Below the pieces are notes generated by a model. The model made no database searches. It was not told where the DNA came from and was given only the letters and a program-made list of their open reading frames with translations. A stretch of 64,000 nt of DNA from Flavobacterium sp. (GTDB lineage Bacteria; Bacteroidota; Bacteroidia; Flavobacteriales; Flavobacteriaceae). Shown here in pieces: positions 37,458 through 46,105 of the stretch (the first letter of the stretch is position 1; every line of letters starts with the position of its first letter). A program made the position numbers and the translations under genes. The stretch spans positions 2,545,699-2,609,698 of the forward strand of contig CP051546.1 in the NCBI GenBank assembly GCA_012837155.1, written 5' to 3'.

Positions 37458-38386
37458 ATGGCTATACCAAAACACGATGAAATTAGAGTCCCTGCAATGG
37501 AACTATTGTTGAAAAATAGTGAGATGAAACTTAGGGATTTTATTGAGCCACTTTCAAAATATTTTAATCTTTCGGAACAGGAAATTAACGAAATGTATTC
37601 TTCTGGGAATGGACATGTTTTTTATGATAGAGTTTCTTGGGCGCTGAGTTATTTAAATATGGGAGGACTTTTAGATAAACCAAAACGAGGGATATATAAA
37701 ATTAACCAAATGGGCATTGATTTACTTAAAACCCCTGAAAATGTTGATTTATATATAGAAAAACAATTGGAAAGAAGAGAACCCAATAAAACAAAAAGGA
37801 AGTCAACAGAAAATCAAATTGATGTCGAAGAAATTGTTTCTGAATTAACACCTCAAGAAAGATTATATTCATCTTTTCTAATATTCGTAATTCTGTTTAT
37901 TCCGATATTTTAAATACTATTTTGACAAAAACACCAACTTCATTTGAAAAATTAGTAGTTATGCTTTTGCAAAAAATGGGATATGGTGGAGAAATCAAAA
38001 ATTCAGGTTTAGTAACTAAAGTGTCAAATGATGGAGGAATTGACGGTATTATTAAAGAAGATGTTCTTGGTCTTGGAAGAATACATATTCAAGCTAAAAG
38101 ATATAAAATGGATAGTTGTATTGGAAGAGAGGAAATTCAAAAATTTGTTGGAGCTCTAGCTGTAGCTCAATCAAATAAAGGCGTATTTATAACTACTTCT
38201 TATTATTCCAAAGGTGCATTGGAATATGTAAATAATTTAAATGGTTCAACGACAATAGTACTAATTGATGGTAAACAATTAGCAGAATATATTTATGATT
38301 ATAGTCTTGGGATGCAGGTTGAACAAACAATAGAAATAAAAAAACTTGATGCCGATTTTTGGGACTCTATGAAAGATGAATATTGA
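37458..38386 (+). CDS. mrr: Mrr-type restriction endonuclease (one frameshift)
   Basis: A modification-dependent or type II-like DNA nuclease. The N-terminal half is the Mrr_N winged helix (MAIPKHDEIRVPAMELLLKN, VFYDRVSWALSYLNMGGLL, residues 1-95). The C-terminal half is the restriction endonuclease-like domain: FEKLVVMLLQKMGYGG, catalytic Asp in VSNDGGIDGIIKED, the Gln-x-Lys of IHIQAKRYK, and GVFITTSYYSKGALEYV. The frame breaks near 37875-37885; following the other frame gives SSFSNIRNSVYSDILNTILTKT without a gap. Restored length is about 309 residues, the normal Mrr size. Mrr enzymes cut DNA with foreign methylation. It sits between the toxin-antitoxin cassette and kdsB. Confidence 0.88.
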
Positions 38387-38443
38387 TAGTAATAAAGCAA
38401 AACTTCATCACTTTTTAAACCTTAGAAAAAAATACCAACATAA

Positions 38444-39170
38444 ATGAAAATAATAGCAGTCATTCCCGCACGTTACGCATCGACCCGATTTCCTGCCAAA
38501 CTGATGCAGGATTTGGGAGGAAAAAACCGTGATTTTAAGAACCTATGAAGCGGCTAAAAAGTCAAATCTTTTTGACGATGTTTTCGTGGTTACGGATTCC
38601 GATTTAATTTTTGATGAAATTGTTTCTAATCAAGGCAAAGTCATCAAGAGCATCAAGGAACATGAATCTGGAAGCGACCGAATTGCGGAAGCCGTCGAAA
38701 ATCTCGATGTAGATATTGTGGTCAATGTGCAAGGCGACGAGCCTTTTATTAATACAGTAGCTTTAGAAAAACTCATTGAAGTGTATAAGAATGACCTCGA
38801 AAACAAAGTAGATTTAGCTTCTCTAATGTGTGAAATCACAGACGAAGCCGAAATCAACAATTCCAATAATGTAAAAGTGGTGGTCGATCAAAATGGTTTT
38901 GCTTTGTATTTTTCACGTTCGGTAATTCCGTATCCGAGGGAGAAAAATGTAGGGGTTCGTTATATGCAGCACATTGGGATTTATGCTTTTAGAAAGCAGG
39001 CTCTTTTGGATTTTTATAAATTACCAATGAAATCATTAGAAGCTTCCGAAAAATTAGAGCAATTACGCTATTTAGAATTTGGAAAGCGCATCAAAATGAT
39101 AGAAACTGCTGAAAAAAGCATCGGAATTGATACGCCAGAAGACTTGGAAAAAGCGAGAAGCTTGTTGTAA
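38444..39170 (+). CDS. kdsB: CMP-KDO synthetase (one frameshift)
   Basis: It activates 3-deoxy-manno-octulosonate with CTP for lipopolysaccharide inner core synthesis. The start [20 protein letters not shown] at 38444 holds the nucleotide-binding motif. The frame breaks within the A-run at 38521-38526; one A less gives [17 protein letters not shown]. The rest shows [34 protein letters not shown] (metal-binding Asp), [37 protein letters not shown] and [11 protein letters not shown]. Restored length is about 241 residues, full size. The gene is essential in most Gram-negatives, which supports a sequencing error. It is a host gene flanked on both sides by restriction genes. Confidence 0.93.
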
Positions 39171-39280
39171 GTTGGGAATCGTAATAAATACTAAGAAAAA
39201 AATACAAATAAAGGTGTTTAGCGATACGTCAAATTTCAAATAAATTTTACGATATTTACCAAAATTAAGATTTACATAAA

Positions 39281-40225
39281 ATGTATAACACTGTTCCAGA
39301 CCAATTAAGAAAATTAGCAATTGAAAATGTTTTTAGCACAAATACATATCAAAATTGTTGGCAAACTTGGAGACCAGAAATTTTAAGACTTTTAGGAAAT
39401 AATTATACTGAAAATGAAATCTTAAATATTGGAGACCATTTATCAGATATTTTTAAATCAACTGGTGGCGGTGGAAGAGGTCAAGGAGAATTGTCAGCAA
39501 GCGGAACGGCTTGGGAATCTTTAGTTTGTTGGTATATTAATCTCTGCACTGCTGGAAGTCGAGTTGTTGCTGTTAAGAAAATGAGTATTGTTCCCAAAGC
39601 AATACAAGATGCAATAACCGTAAATTATGGGAATTTTGCTTGTAATACTGAATCTGACATAACAATACTTGTTTTTCCGGACTTACCAGAATACAACACA
39701 GACATAAATAAATTGAACATTATTAATAATTTAGGAATTCAAATTCAACCAATTTTGAAAAACAAATTTAATCTTGAGCTAACAAATTATCTGGCTGAAA
39801 GAGATTTTAATCAATTTGAAATTGGAATTATACAATGCAAAACAAATTGGAATGACAATGCCCAAATTCCTATGTTATGGGATATGATTTATTCAGCAGG
39901 TGGATTTCGCAACAGAAATATTACAATTGGCAGAAATGGATATAATATTCAAAATGCTCAAAGTTTTAGTTATTCTTTTGTTACAGTGCCGTCAAATCAA
40001 AATACTGTTTATAATCCTAATGGAGTTGCAGTAAAACGAGTTACAAATCTATCAGGCGGTAACTATTGGGGTAATCCCAGCATTCAAAATGTTGCCAAAT
40101 CATTAAAGGAAATTTTTACAAACAATTTTCAGTCTGGTTCAAGAACTGGATTAAGAACAGATATTAGAGCTGCGATACCAGAATTAACTGCTAATAATTC
40201 ATTATCTTATTTTGGCCTTTATTGA
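39281..40225 (+). CDS. Putative type II restriction endonuclease
   Basis: I do not recognise a named family. The 314-residue protein is placed by context, lying tail-to-tail with a C5-methyltransferase and overlapping it by 7 bases. A PD-(D/E)xK-like core can be proposed: Glu in GTAWESLVCWYINLC (near residue 84), Asp in NTESDITILVFPD (near 126), and the strand GIIQCKTNWNDNAQIP (near 186-201) with Cys-Lys in the place of the (D/E)xK. A Gly-rich stretch STGGGGRGQGELSASG (near 64-79) precedes it. It is intact, unlike its partner. Base composition is more AT-rich than the neighbouring kdsB. It would cut the site that the methyltransferase protects; the site is unknown. Confidence 0.72.
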   Translation: MYNTVPDQLRKLAIENVFSTNTYQNCWQTWRPEILRLLGNNYTENEILNIGDHLSDIFKSTGGGGRGQGELSASGTAWESLVCWYINLCTAGSRVVAVKKMSIVPKAIQDAITVNYGNFACNTESDITILVFPDLPEYNTDINKLNIINNLGIQIQPILKNKFNLELTNYLAERDFNQFEIGIIQCKTNWNDNAQIPMLWDMIYSAGGFRNRNITIGRNGYNIQNAQSFSYSFVTVPSNQNTVYNPNGVAVKRVTNLSGGNYWGNPSIQNVAKSLKEIFTNNFQSGSRTGLRTDIRAAIPELTANNSLSYFGLY

Positions 40226-42439
40226 ATATTCTTCAAAATTTCTAAAGCTACCGCTCGAGCCATTAATGGAGGAACTGCGTTCCCAACTAATGTAAATTGA
40301 GGAACTTCAAATTTACGTTTATTTCCACCTGTTGAGCGTTTTCCTTGAAAAACAAATGAATCGTCGAACGACTGAAGTCTTGCCATTTCACGAACAGTCA
40401 ACGCTCTAGGATTTGAATAGTGAATATAATCGTCTGCAATTGTCATAATTGTAGAACTTTGGCTTTCGGGTTTCAAAACTGTATAATTTCGTTTATCCGA
40501 TTCTAAACCTATTTCCTTAAGATTTGATTTTGCAGATTCATAATTACCAGTCTTCAATATAACATCCAATCTTTTAATAACATCTTCATTTTGCTTACTA
40601 GTTTTATGATTCTGTAAAGGAGCAACAAGATGTGTCAAAGTGCTTTCAAGTTCTTCAAATTTCTAACGTAAAATGGATTCTTTGCATTTACAAATCGTCC
40701 ATTCAAGCGTCCTTTTCTTGACCATTCTGAATAGCTTAAACCATCGTTTTCATTTGGTTTTCCGTCAACATTTCTCTTTTTTATTAATGATTTCATTTTT
40801 TCAGTTGAACCATTATATTGCGCTTTCAAATTGATTTTTTCATAATCAAATCTTTCGTCATCGTTTCCAATAAAGTCTAAATCATAAATTGCTTCAAAAA
40901 CATTTACTTTATCATTTTGATTTACAGTTGAAGGAATATTACTAATCAACTTTTGATCTTTTCTACAACCAATAAACAAGACTCTTTCACGATTTTGAGG
41001 AACTCCATAATTTGAGGCTAAAGCAACAAATGGTTGCTCAATATTATACAATCTTATTTTAGACAAAATTGTTTCAAATTCACATTCTTTATTAGTTTTA
41101 ACAACGAATGAATTCAATCCTTTCACACATTCGTCAAAAGAATAATCAAAAATCTCGAGCGCAGTAATAATTTGATTAACTTCTTCTATGTAAATATCAT
41201 TTGGCTTTAAATTATTAAAAGAAATATGAATTTTTTCAATAATAGTTTCAGGCTCAATAGATGTTAAAAAAGTATCAAAATTATCTGCAAAAAAATCATT
41301 ATCTAAATTAGAAAATGCTTTTTCATTAATTACTTTTTTTCTAATATATTCAAGCTCTTTAACTCTTTTCAAGAGATTAAATCCGTGACGAATTGTGCTG
41401 ATATTTTTGTCTGTTTTACTTGTTTTATAGTCAACTATTTTTGGTGTTAAAAGCCTAAACTTACTTTCTAAATTATGAATATATGTATTCTTTAAATTAT
41501 CCAATTCTTTATCTGTTGCCTTTTCAAATTGTAAACGCAAATTATAACAATCTAAAATAAAAGAATTTTTTAAATCGTTTTTTTTAAGATTAGAAACAAA
41601 AAAAATAAGTTGATTAAATTCTTTCAAATCAACAATCGACCTAATTTCTTGCAAATCATTTCTTTAATTTTGCCTTGTTCTTTGTCAAAATTCCTTTGAC
41701 ATTTTCCATTACAAAATACTTTGGTCTTAATTGTCTAATTACTTTTAAATAATGTGCAAATAAATCATCTTTTTTGTCAAACTTTTTTCTTTTTCCTGCT
41801 AAACTAAAACTCTGACAAGGCGGTCCACCACAAACAATATCAATTTCTTTATTCCCAATCTTCTTAAGAAAATTATCTAAAAAATCTGGTTCGGTAATAT
41901 CTTGTCGAAGAAATTCAGCATCTAATCCAAGTTGATAGTTATATCTTGCCAAATGTGTAAGTTCACAATTTTCGTTAATATCACTTGCTAACCTAAAATC
42001 ATAATATTTATTTCCATATTCAGCTTGTAAAAACCTTCACTAAATCCGCCAGCTCCAGCGAATAAATCCACAAAAGTTACTTTAGATTTTGTTTCATACT
42101 CTGTTGGTGGTTCAGAAACTATATTAATATCTGTATTCGCTCTTCTACTATTAACTAAGGAAGCTATTTTTTCTTTGATTTTTTATCCGTAAAGTTTGTG
42201 TGTGGCTCAATTTCAAAATATTTTTCAACTTCTTGCTTTAAGAAAATTAAAAACTTATTAATTGATTTATAAGAATACTCTGTTTCTTTTACTAACTGAT
42301 TTGTGTTGTCCCAATCTTTTTTCATTATCTTCTCGCCAGTTGCAACTTTAATTTGCAAATCTTTTTGACGCAAAACAAGATGAATTGGAAACCTTTTACT
42401 TTTATCAGCTTTATCGAGGTAAAATTTAACATTTATCAT
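40219..42439 (-). CDS. C5-cytosine DNA methyltransferase with N-terminal Arm-like domain (several frameshifts)
   Basis: It methylates cytosine C5 in DNA and is the partner of the adjacent endonuclease. Following the minus strand from MINVKFYLDKADKSKRFP at 42439, the first 85 or so residues resemble the Arm DNA-binding domain of tyrosine recombinases (LQIKVATGEKIMKKDWD). After a linker come methylase motif I FVDLFAGAGGFSEGF, IV GGPPCQSFSLAG (catalytic Cys), VI FVMENVKGIL, an insertion of about 200 residues rich in charged helix, VIII PQNRERVLFIGCR, a target-recognition region, IX RALTVREMARLQSF and X LVGNAVPPLMARAVALEIL. Frame changes are needed near 42178, 42037, 41658 and 40645, each of one base. 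Restored length is about 740 residues, far above the usual 330-450. The start is uncertain; an open frame continues to 42544. Confidence 0.85.
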
Positions 42440-42441
42440 AT

Positions 42442-42478
42442 TACGGACATTTTTACGGATACGGACAAATTTACGGAC
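42442..42478 (-). promoter_or_regulatory. Four TCCGTA repeats just upstream of the methyltransferase start
   Basis: TCCGTA (minus strand; TACGGA on plus) begins at plus positions 42442, 42454, 42460 and 42472, that is at spacings of 12, 6 and 12. Three of the four are preceded by TG (TGTCCGTA). The nearest copy is 3 bases from the proposed ATG. They may be binding sites for a regulator, possibly the methyltransferase itself. Confidence 0.55.
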
Positions 42479-42670
42479 AAATTTTAATTTTGCAAGAAAA
42501 AAAGCCTTTGTTTTATAAAATATCCACAAAGTATTAAATTTCAAGTATAAAGTACCGTTTGCAGCAGCGATTTTAAGAAATTGGGGGTTTTAGAACTTAA
42601 TTTAAAGTTTGTTTTGTAATTTAATTTGTTAGTGTTTAATCGAAAGTTTCAGACTTACAAATCTCACTTC

Positions 42671-43387
42671 TTAAAGCGGAACGTCGTTCTCAATGTCAAA
42701 ATAACCTTTGGTTTTTATTTTGGTAGAGAAAAAATTTAAAAACAAAATCACAAAAAACAAGAATAATAAGGCTTGGGCACTTACTAATACTTTTCCAAAA
42801 GTGGTTATGGGATAAAAATCGCCGTAGCCAATGGAAGAGGAAGTAATAATACTAAAATAAACAGCATCAAACCAACTGCTGAATGGCTTGTTTAAATAAC
42901 TTCCGCAAGTATACAAAACAGCAAAAGCAAATACAACTTCTAAATAATTGAGAAAAAGGAGAAGCATAGACCTTTTGTACGAACGCGGTTTTGAGAATAA
43001 ATCAGACGCAAAGATTAATGTAGGAATGTACAAAACGGTTTCGAGTAATACATAAAACATAATCCAAACTACAAGGCCATACTGCTGCCATTGATTGACT
43101 AAAATCAATATAGGAAAGGTAACTTTTAGCAAAACATAAAAATCCAAAGCTAAATCTCGGTATTCGTTTCCTTTTTTGTTAGCTAAATATTTAATGTAAA
43201 TTCCCGGAAAAAGCAATACAGACGAAGAAAGAAACAATCGGACGATTTTTTCAATTCCGTTGTCATCTTGGTGGTTGTTATTCCAAATCGCTTTAATGTT
43301 TTGAATACGCTTTTGTATAGGGTTGTAACCTGATTTTGGAATTCTTGACACATTCCCCAACAAAAGCTTTTTCAGTATTGATTTCAT
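42671..43387 (-). CDS. Two-pore-type potassium channel family protein
   Basis: An ion channel with a K+ selectivity filter: TSSSIGYGDFYPIT (near residues 186-199) between two C-terminal membrane helices (about 148-168 and 205-226), the Ion_trans_2 arrangement. Additional hydrophobic segments near residues 48-65, 78-98 and 105-128 suggest five or six helices in all, so it is larger than the minimal two-helix KcsA type. No cytoplasmic RCK domain is present; the protein ends soon after the last helix. At 238 residues it is intact. It stands alone and its gating signal is unknown. Confidence 0.85.
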   Translation of the reverse strand: MKSILKKLLLGNVSRIPKSGYNPIQKRIQNIKAIWNNNHQDDNGIEKIVRLFLSSSVLLFPGIYIKYLANKKGNEYRDLALDFYVLLKVTFPILILVNQWQQYGLVVWIMFYVLLETVLYIPTLIFASDLFSKPRSYKRSMLLLFLNYLEVVFAFAVLYTCGSYLNKPFSSWFDAVYFSIITSSSIGYGDFYPITTFGKVLVSAQALLFLFFVILFLNFFSTKIKTKGYFDIENDVPL

Positions 43388-43522
43388 GTTTTCTCACAGG
43401 TTGGTATGCGACCTCTAATTTACGAAATAATTTGTCAAAAGAAAAATTCCTCCCGCAACCTTAAATACAGTTTTTTGTCGATTTCGGTTCTTATCTAATT
43501 TGCCGTATTTTCGAAAAAACGA

Positions 43523-44001
43523 TTATTCCTGCGAATAGGTTTTAAAGCTTCCGTTTTTATAAAAAATTACAATGCGGTCAATTTCTGAATTGCTATTTTG
43601 TAAGAACGAATTTTCAGTATTAGGAAAATTATTTTCGATATTTTCCTTTGAATTATTTTTTAATTCAACCGTTTTTTCGGAAAACGAAAGGGGCTGTTTC
43701 GCTATTATATTTTCAATATTTTGACTGCTAATAGTTGGAATAGGAGATGCCGTTTGACTCTCATTTTCATTTTCTGACTTTGGAAAAATTCCCTTTCCAT
43801 TCAAAATCCAGTACAAATCTACTTCGGGAAAAACGTCAATAATTTTAAGAATAAAGTCCAAACTTGGCTTGTTTCTTCCCGAAAGTAAGTGAGACAAACT
43901 AGAACGTTGTACACCAATTTATCAGCAAAAGAGGAAGCACTTAGGCTGTTGTACTCGAGTATATTTTCTAATCTTTTTATAAAATCGTCGGTGTTTACCA
44001 T
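43523..44001 (-). CDS. XRE-family transcriptional regulator (one frameshift)
   Basis: The N-terminus is a Cro/CI-type helix-turn-helix: FIKRLENILEYNSLSASSFADK (about residues 7-28) followed in the other frame by IGVQRSSLSHLLSGRNKPSL and DFILKIIDVFPEVDLYWILNG. One A added near 43917-43922 joins them. The C-terminal 85 residues are Ser/Asn/Glu-rich and end RIVIFYKNGSFKTYSQE. Restored length is about 159 residues. It is divergent from the M14 peptidase gene. Its start codon lies inside a TTTAC-N4-GTAAA palindrome, and its own -7 promoter box lies inside another, so it very probably represses itself. Confidence 0.87.
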
Positions 44002-44077
44002 TGTAAATTAGGATTTAAAATAACAGAATTACAAATGTAACCAAATGAAATGAGAGAACCAAAATTACAGATGTAAA
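43994..44077. promoter_or_regulatory. Three palindromic sites (TTTAC-N4-GTAAA type) and -7 box at the XRE gene
   Basis: Sites are TTTAC-CATT-GTAAA (43994-44007, covering the XRE start codon), TTAC-AAAT-GTAA (44029-44040) and TTAC-AGAT-GTAAA (44065-44077). The minus-strand -7 element TACATTTG (44039-44032) lies within the second site, so binding there would block transcription of the XRE gene. Confidence 0.7.
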
Positions 44078-44260
44078 TCATTATATCATGCGTAATTATA
44101 GCTAATAATAACATGAAGTAAAATAATTTAAAATACTGGTAATAAGAAAAATAATTAATAAAAAATATTTTAAAAATAAAAACCAATAAAGACTTTAAAA
44201 AGCAGAACCTTATCGATTGTATTGTTGTTTACATTTTTAAATAATCGTAAAATTTCACGG

Positions 44261-44298
44261 TTTACAAATGTAAAAATAAAGATGTTTACTTTTGTAAA
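44261..44298. promoter_or_regulatory. Two palindromic sites (TTTAC-N4-GTAAA) and -7 box at the M14 gene
   Basis: Sites are TTTAC-AAAT-GTAAA (44261-44274) and TTTAC-TTTT-GTAAA (44285-44298). The plus-strand -7 element TACTTTTG (44287-44294) lies inside the second, 19 bases before the peptidase ATG. The 180 bases between these and the XRE-side sites are AT-rich with no gene seen. Confidence 0.7.
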
Positions 44299-44312
44299 AC
44301 AAAAATATAACC

Positions 44313-45468
44313 ATGAATTTAGAACAAGTATTCAACCTGTATAAAGAACAATCGTTACACGGAAGATATATCACTTTGGAGTCAATAGAACCCGCGTTGA
44401 AAAAAAATAGCAGTAATAATGAACTGAAAATTATTGGGCAATCCGTATTAAATAACCCCATTTATAAATATGAAATTGGGAATGGAAAAAACCAGAATAT
44501 TGCTTTGGTCACAAATGCACGGAAATGAAAGTACCACTACAAAAGCACTTTTTGATTTTATAAATTTGCTAAACGGCAATTCGGAATTAGCGAAAAAATT
44601 TCTGGATGCATTTACTTTTTGCTGCATTCCAATGCTGAATCCTGACGGAGCAAAATTGTACACGAGAGCGAATGCAAATCAAGTTGATCTTAATAGAGAT
44701 TCTCAAAATCTTACCCAGCCAGAAAGTAGGATTTTAAGAGAAATTTTCGAAAGTTTTAAACCTGATTTTTGTTATAATCTGCATGATCAGCGCACTATTT
44801 TTGGAGTAGGAAATACGGGTAAACCGGCAACTTTATCCTTTTTGGCGCCATCTTATAATGAAGCTCGCGAAATAAATGCTTCTCGATTGAAGGCTATTAA
44901 TTTGATTGCCGGAATCAATTCAGTTATACAAAAATACATCCCTGATCAAGTGGGACGCTTCGATGATTCGTTTAATATCAATTGCATTGGAGATACTTTT
45001 CAAAGCCTGGGAGTTCCTACGGTTTTGTTTGAAGCAGGTCATTTTCAAAACGATTATTTTAGGGAAGAAACCCGAAAATATGTTTTTATTTCTTTGGTTT
45101 CGAGTTTTGAAATAATTAGCGAAAACGATATAGTCAACAACAAAATCGACAAATATTTGATTATTCCGCAGAATAATGTTGTTTTTTATGATTTTTTGTA
45201 TAAAAATATCAAAATAAATTATGATGGTATGGAAATAATCACGAATTTTGCTGCACAATACAAAGAAGAACTAATAGAAGGAAAACTTTGTTTTAATGCA
45301 TATATTGTCAAGATAGGCGAATTAGAGCATCATTTTGGGCATTTTGAGTATGATGCAAAAGGGGCTTTATATCAAGACAATTATTCTAATATTCCTAAAT
45401 TAGATCAAAAAGCTAATTTTTATTTGAGTGATAACGTTGCGTTTGTTAATGGCTTGATGAAAGTTTAA
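44313..45468 (+). CDS. M14-family zinc carboxypeptidase-like protein (one frameshift)
   Basis: A metallopeptidase of the M14 superfamily. The zinc ligands are His and Glu in LLWSQMHGNESTTTKA (near residue 69) and His in FCYNLHDQRTIFG (near 155); substrate-binding NRD is in VDLNRDSQNL (near 128), and the catalytic Glu is in TVLFEAGHFQND (near 236). The frame breaks at the A-run 44488-44493; removing one A gives EIGNGKTRILLWSQMHGNES. Restored length is about 385 residues. There is no signal peptide, so it should act in the cytoplasm, which is unusual for carboxypeptidases and closer to the succinylglutamate desuccinylase or amidase side of the family. It is divergent from an XRE regulator and shares its operators. 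Confidence 0.88.
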
Positions 45469-45531
45469 AATTATATCGAGCATTTGTGTTGATTTTTTCT
45501 AATTACAATTAATAATATTAATTCAAGAATT

Positions 45532-46011
45532 ATGAGTAAGTTTCGTTTAGATGAAGTAGATCACCAGATTTTGGACATGTTGATTGACAACACAAGGATT
45601 CCGTTTACGGATATTGCAAAAAAATTATTAATTTCTGCAGGAACGGTGCATGTTCGAGTAAAAAAAATGGAAGATGCTGGAATCATAATGGGCTCTTCGT
45701 TGGTTCTTGATTATGATAAGTTAGGGTATTCTTTTATCGCTTATGTGGGTGTTTTTCTTAATAATACGTCACAAACTAAATTTGTTTTGCAGCGAATTAA
45801 TGAAATTCCGTTTGTTACCGTAGCTTCAGTAACGACAGGAAAGTTTAATATATTCTGTAAAATCAGAGCTCGAGATACTAAACATGCAAAAGATGTAATT
45901 TTTATGATTGATGACATTGATGGAGTTTATAGAACCGAAACAATGATTTCATTAGAAGAAAGCATTAATGATAAAAAGCGTTTGATGCATACTATTTTTA
46001 AGAACATGTAA
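45532..46011 (+). CDS. Lrp/AsnC-family transcriptional regulator
   Basis: A 159-residue regulator with an N-terminal helix-turn-helix (LDEVDHQILDMLIDNTRIPF, then FTDIAKKLLISAGTVHVRVKKME, residues 5-48) and a C-terminal RAM ligand-binding domain (YIAYVGVFL-type strand, VASVTTGKFNIFCKIRARD). Such proteins sense amino acids and form octamers. It is intact, 63 bases after the M14 peptidase and followed by a terminator, so it may be co-transcribed with the peptidase. Its ligand is unknown. Confidence 0.92.
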   Translation: MSKFRLDEVDHQILDMLIDNTRIPFTDIAKKLLISAGTVHVRVKKMEDAGIIMGSSLVLDYDKLGYSFIAYVGVFLNNTSQTKFVLQRINEIPFVTVASVTTGKFNIFCKIRARDTKHAKDVIFMIDDIDGVYRTETMISLEESINDKKRLMHTIFKNM

Positions 46012-46039
46012 TTCACTTGAAAACCATACTATAAAGTAG

Positions 46040-46068
46040 GCCTCAAGGGAATTTCTTGGGGCTTTTTT
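46040..46068 (+). terminator. Terminator after the Lrp-type gene
   Basis: GCCTCAAG pairs with CTTGGGGC (one G-U) around a 7-base loop, followed by T6. Confidence 0.8.
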
Positions 46069-46105
46069 ATGATTAACTACCACTATAATAACTAATTAAA
46101 CTGCT

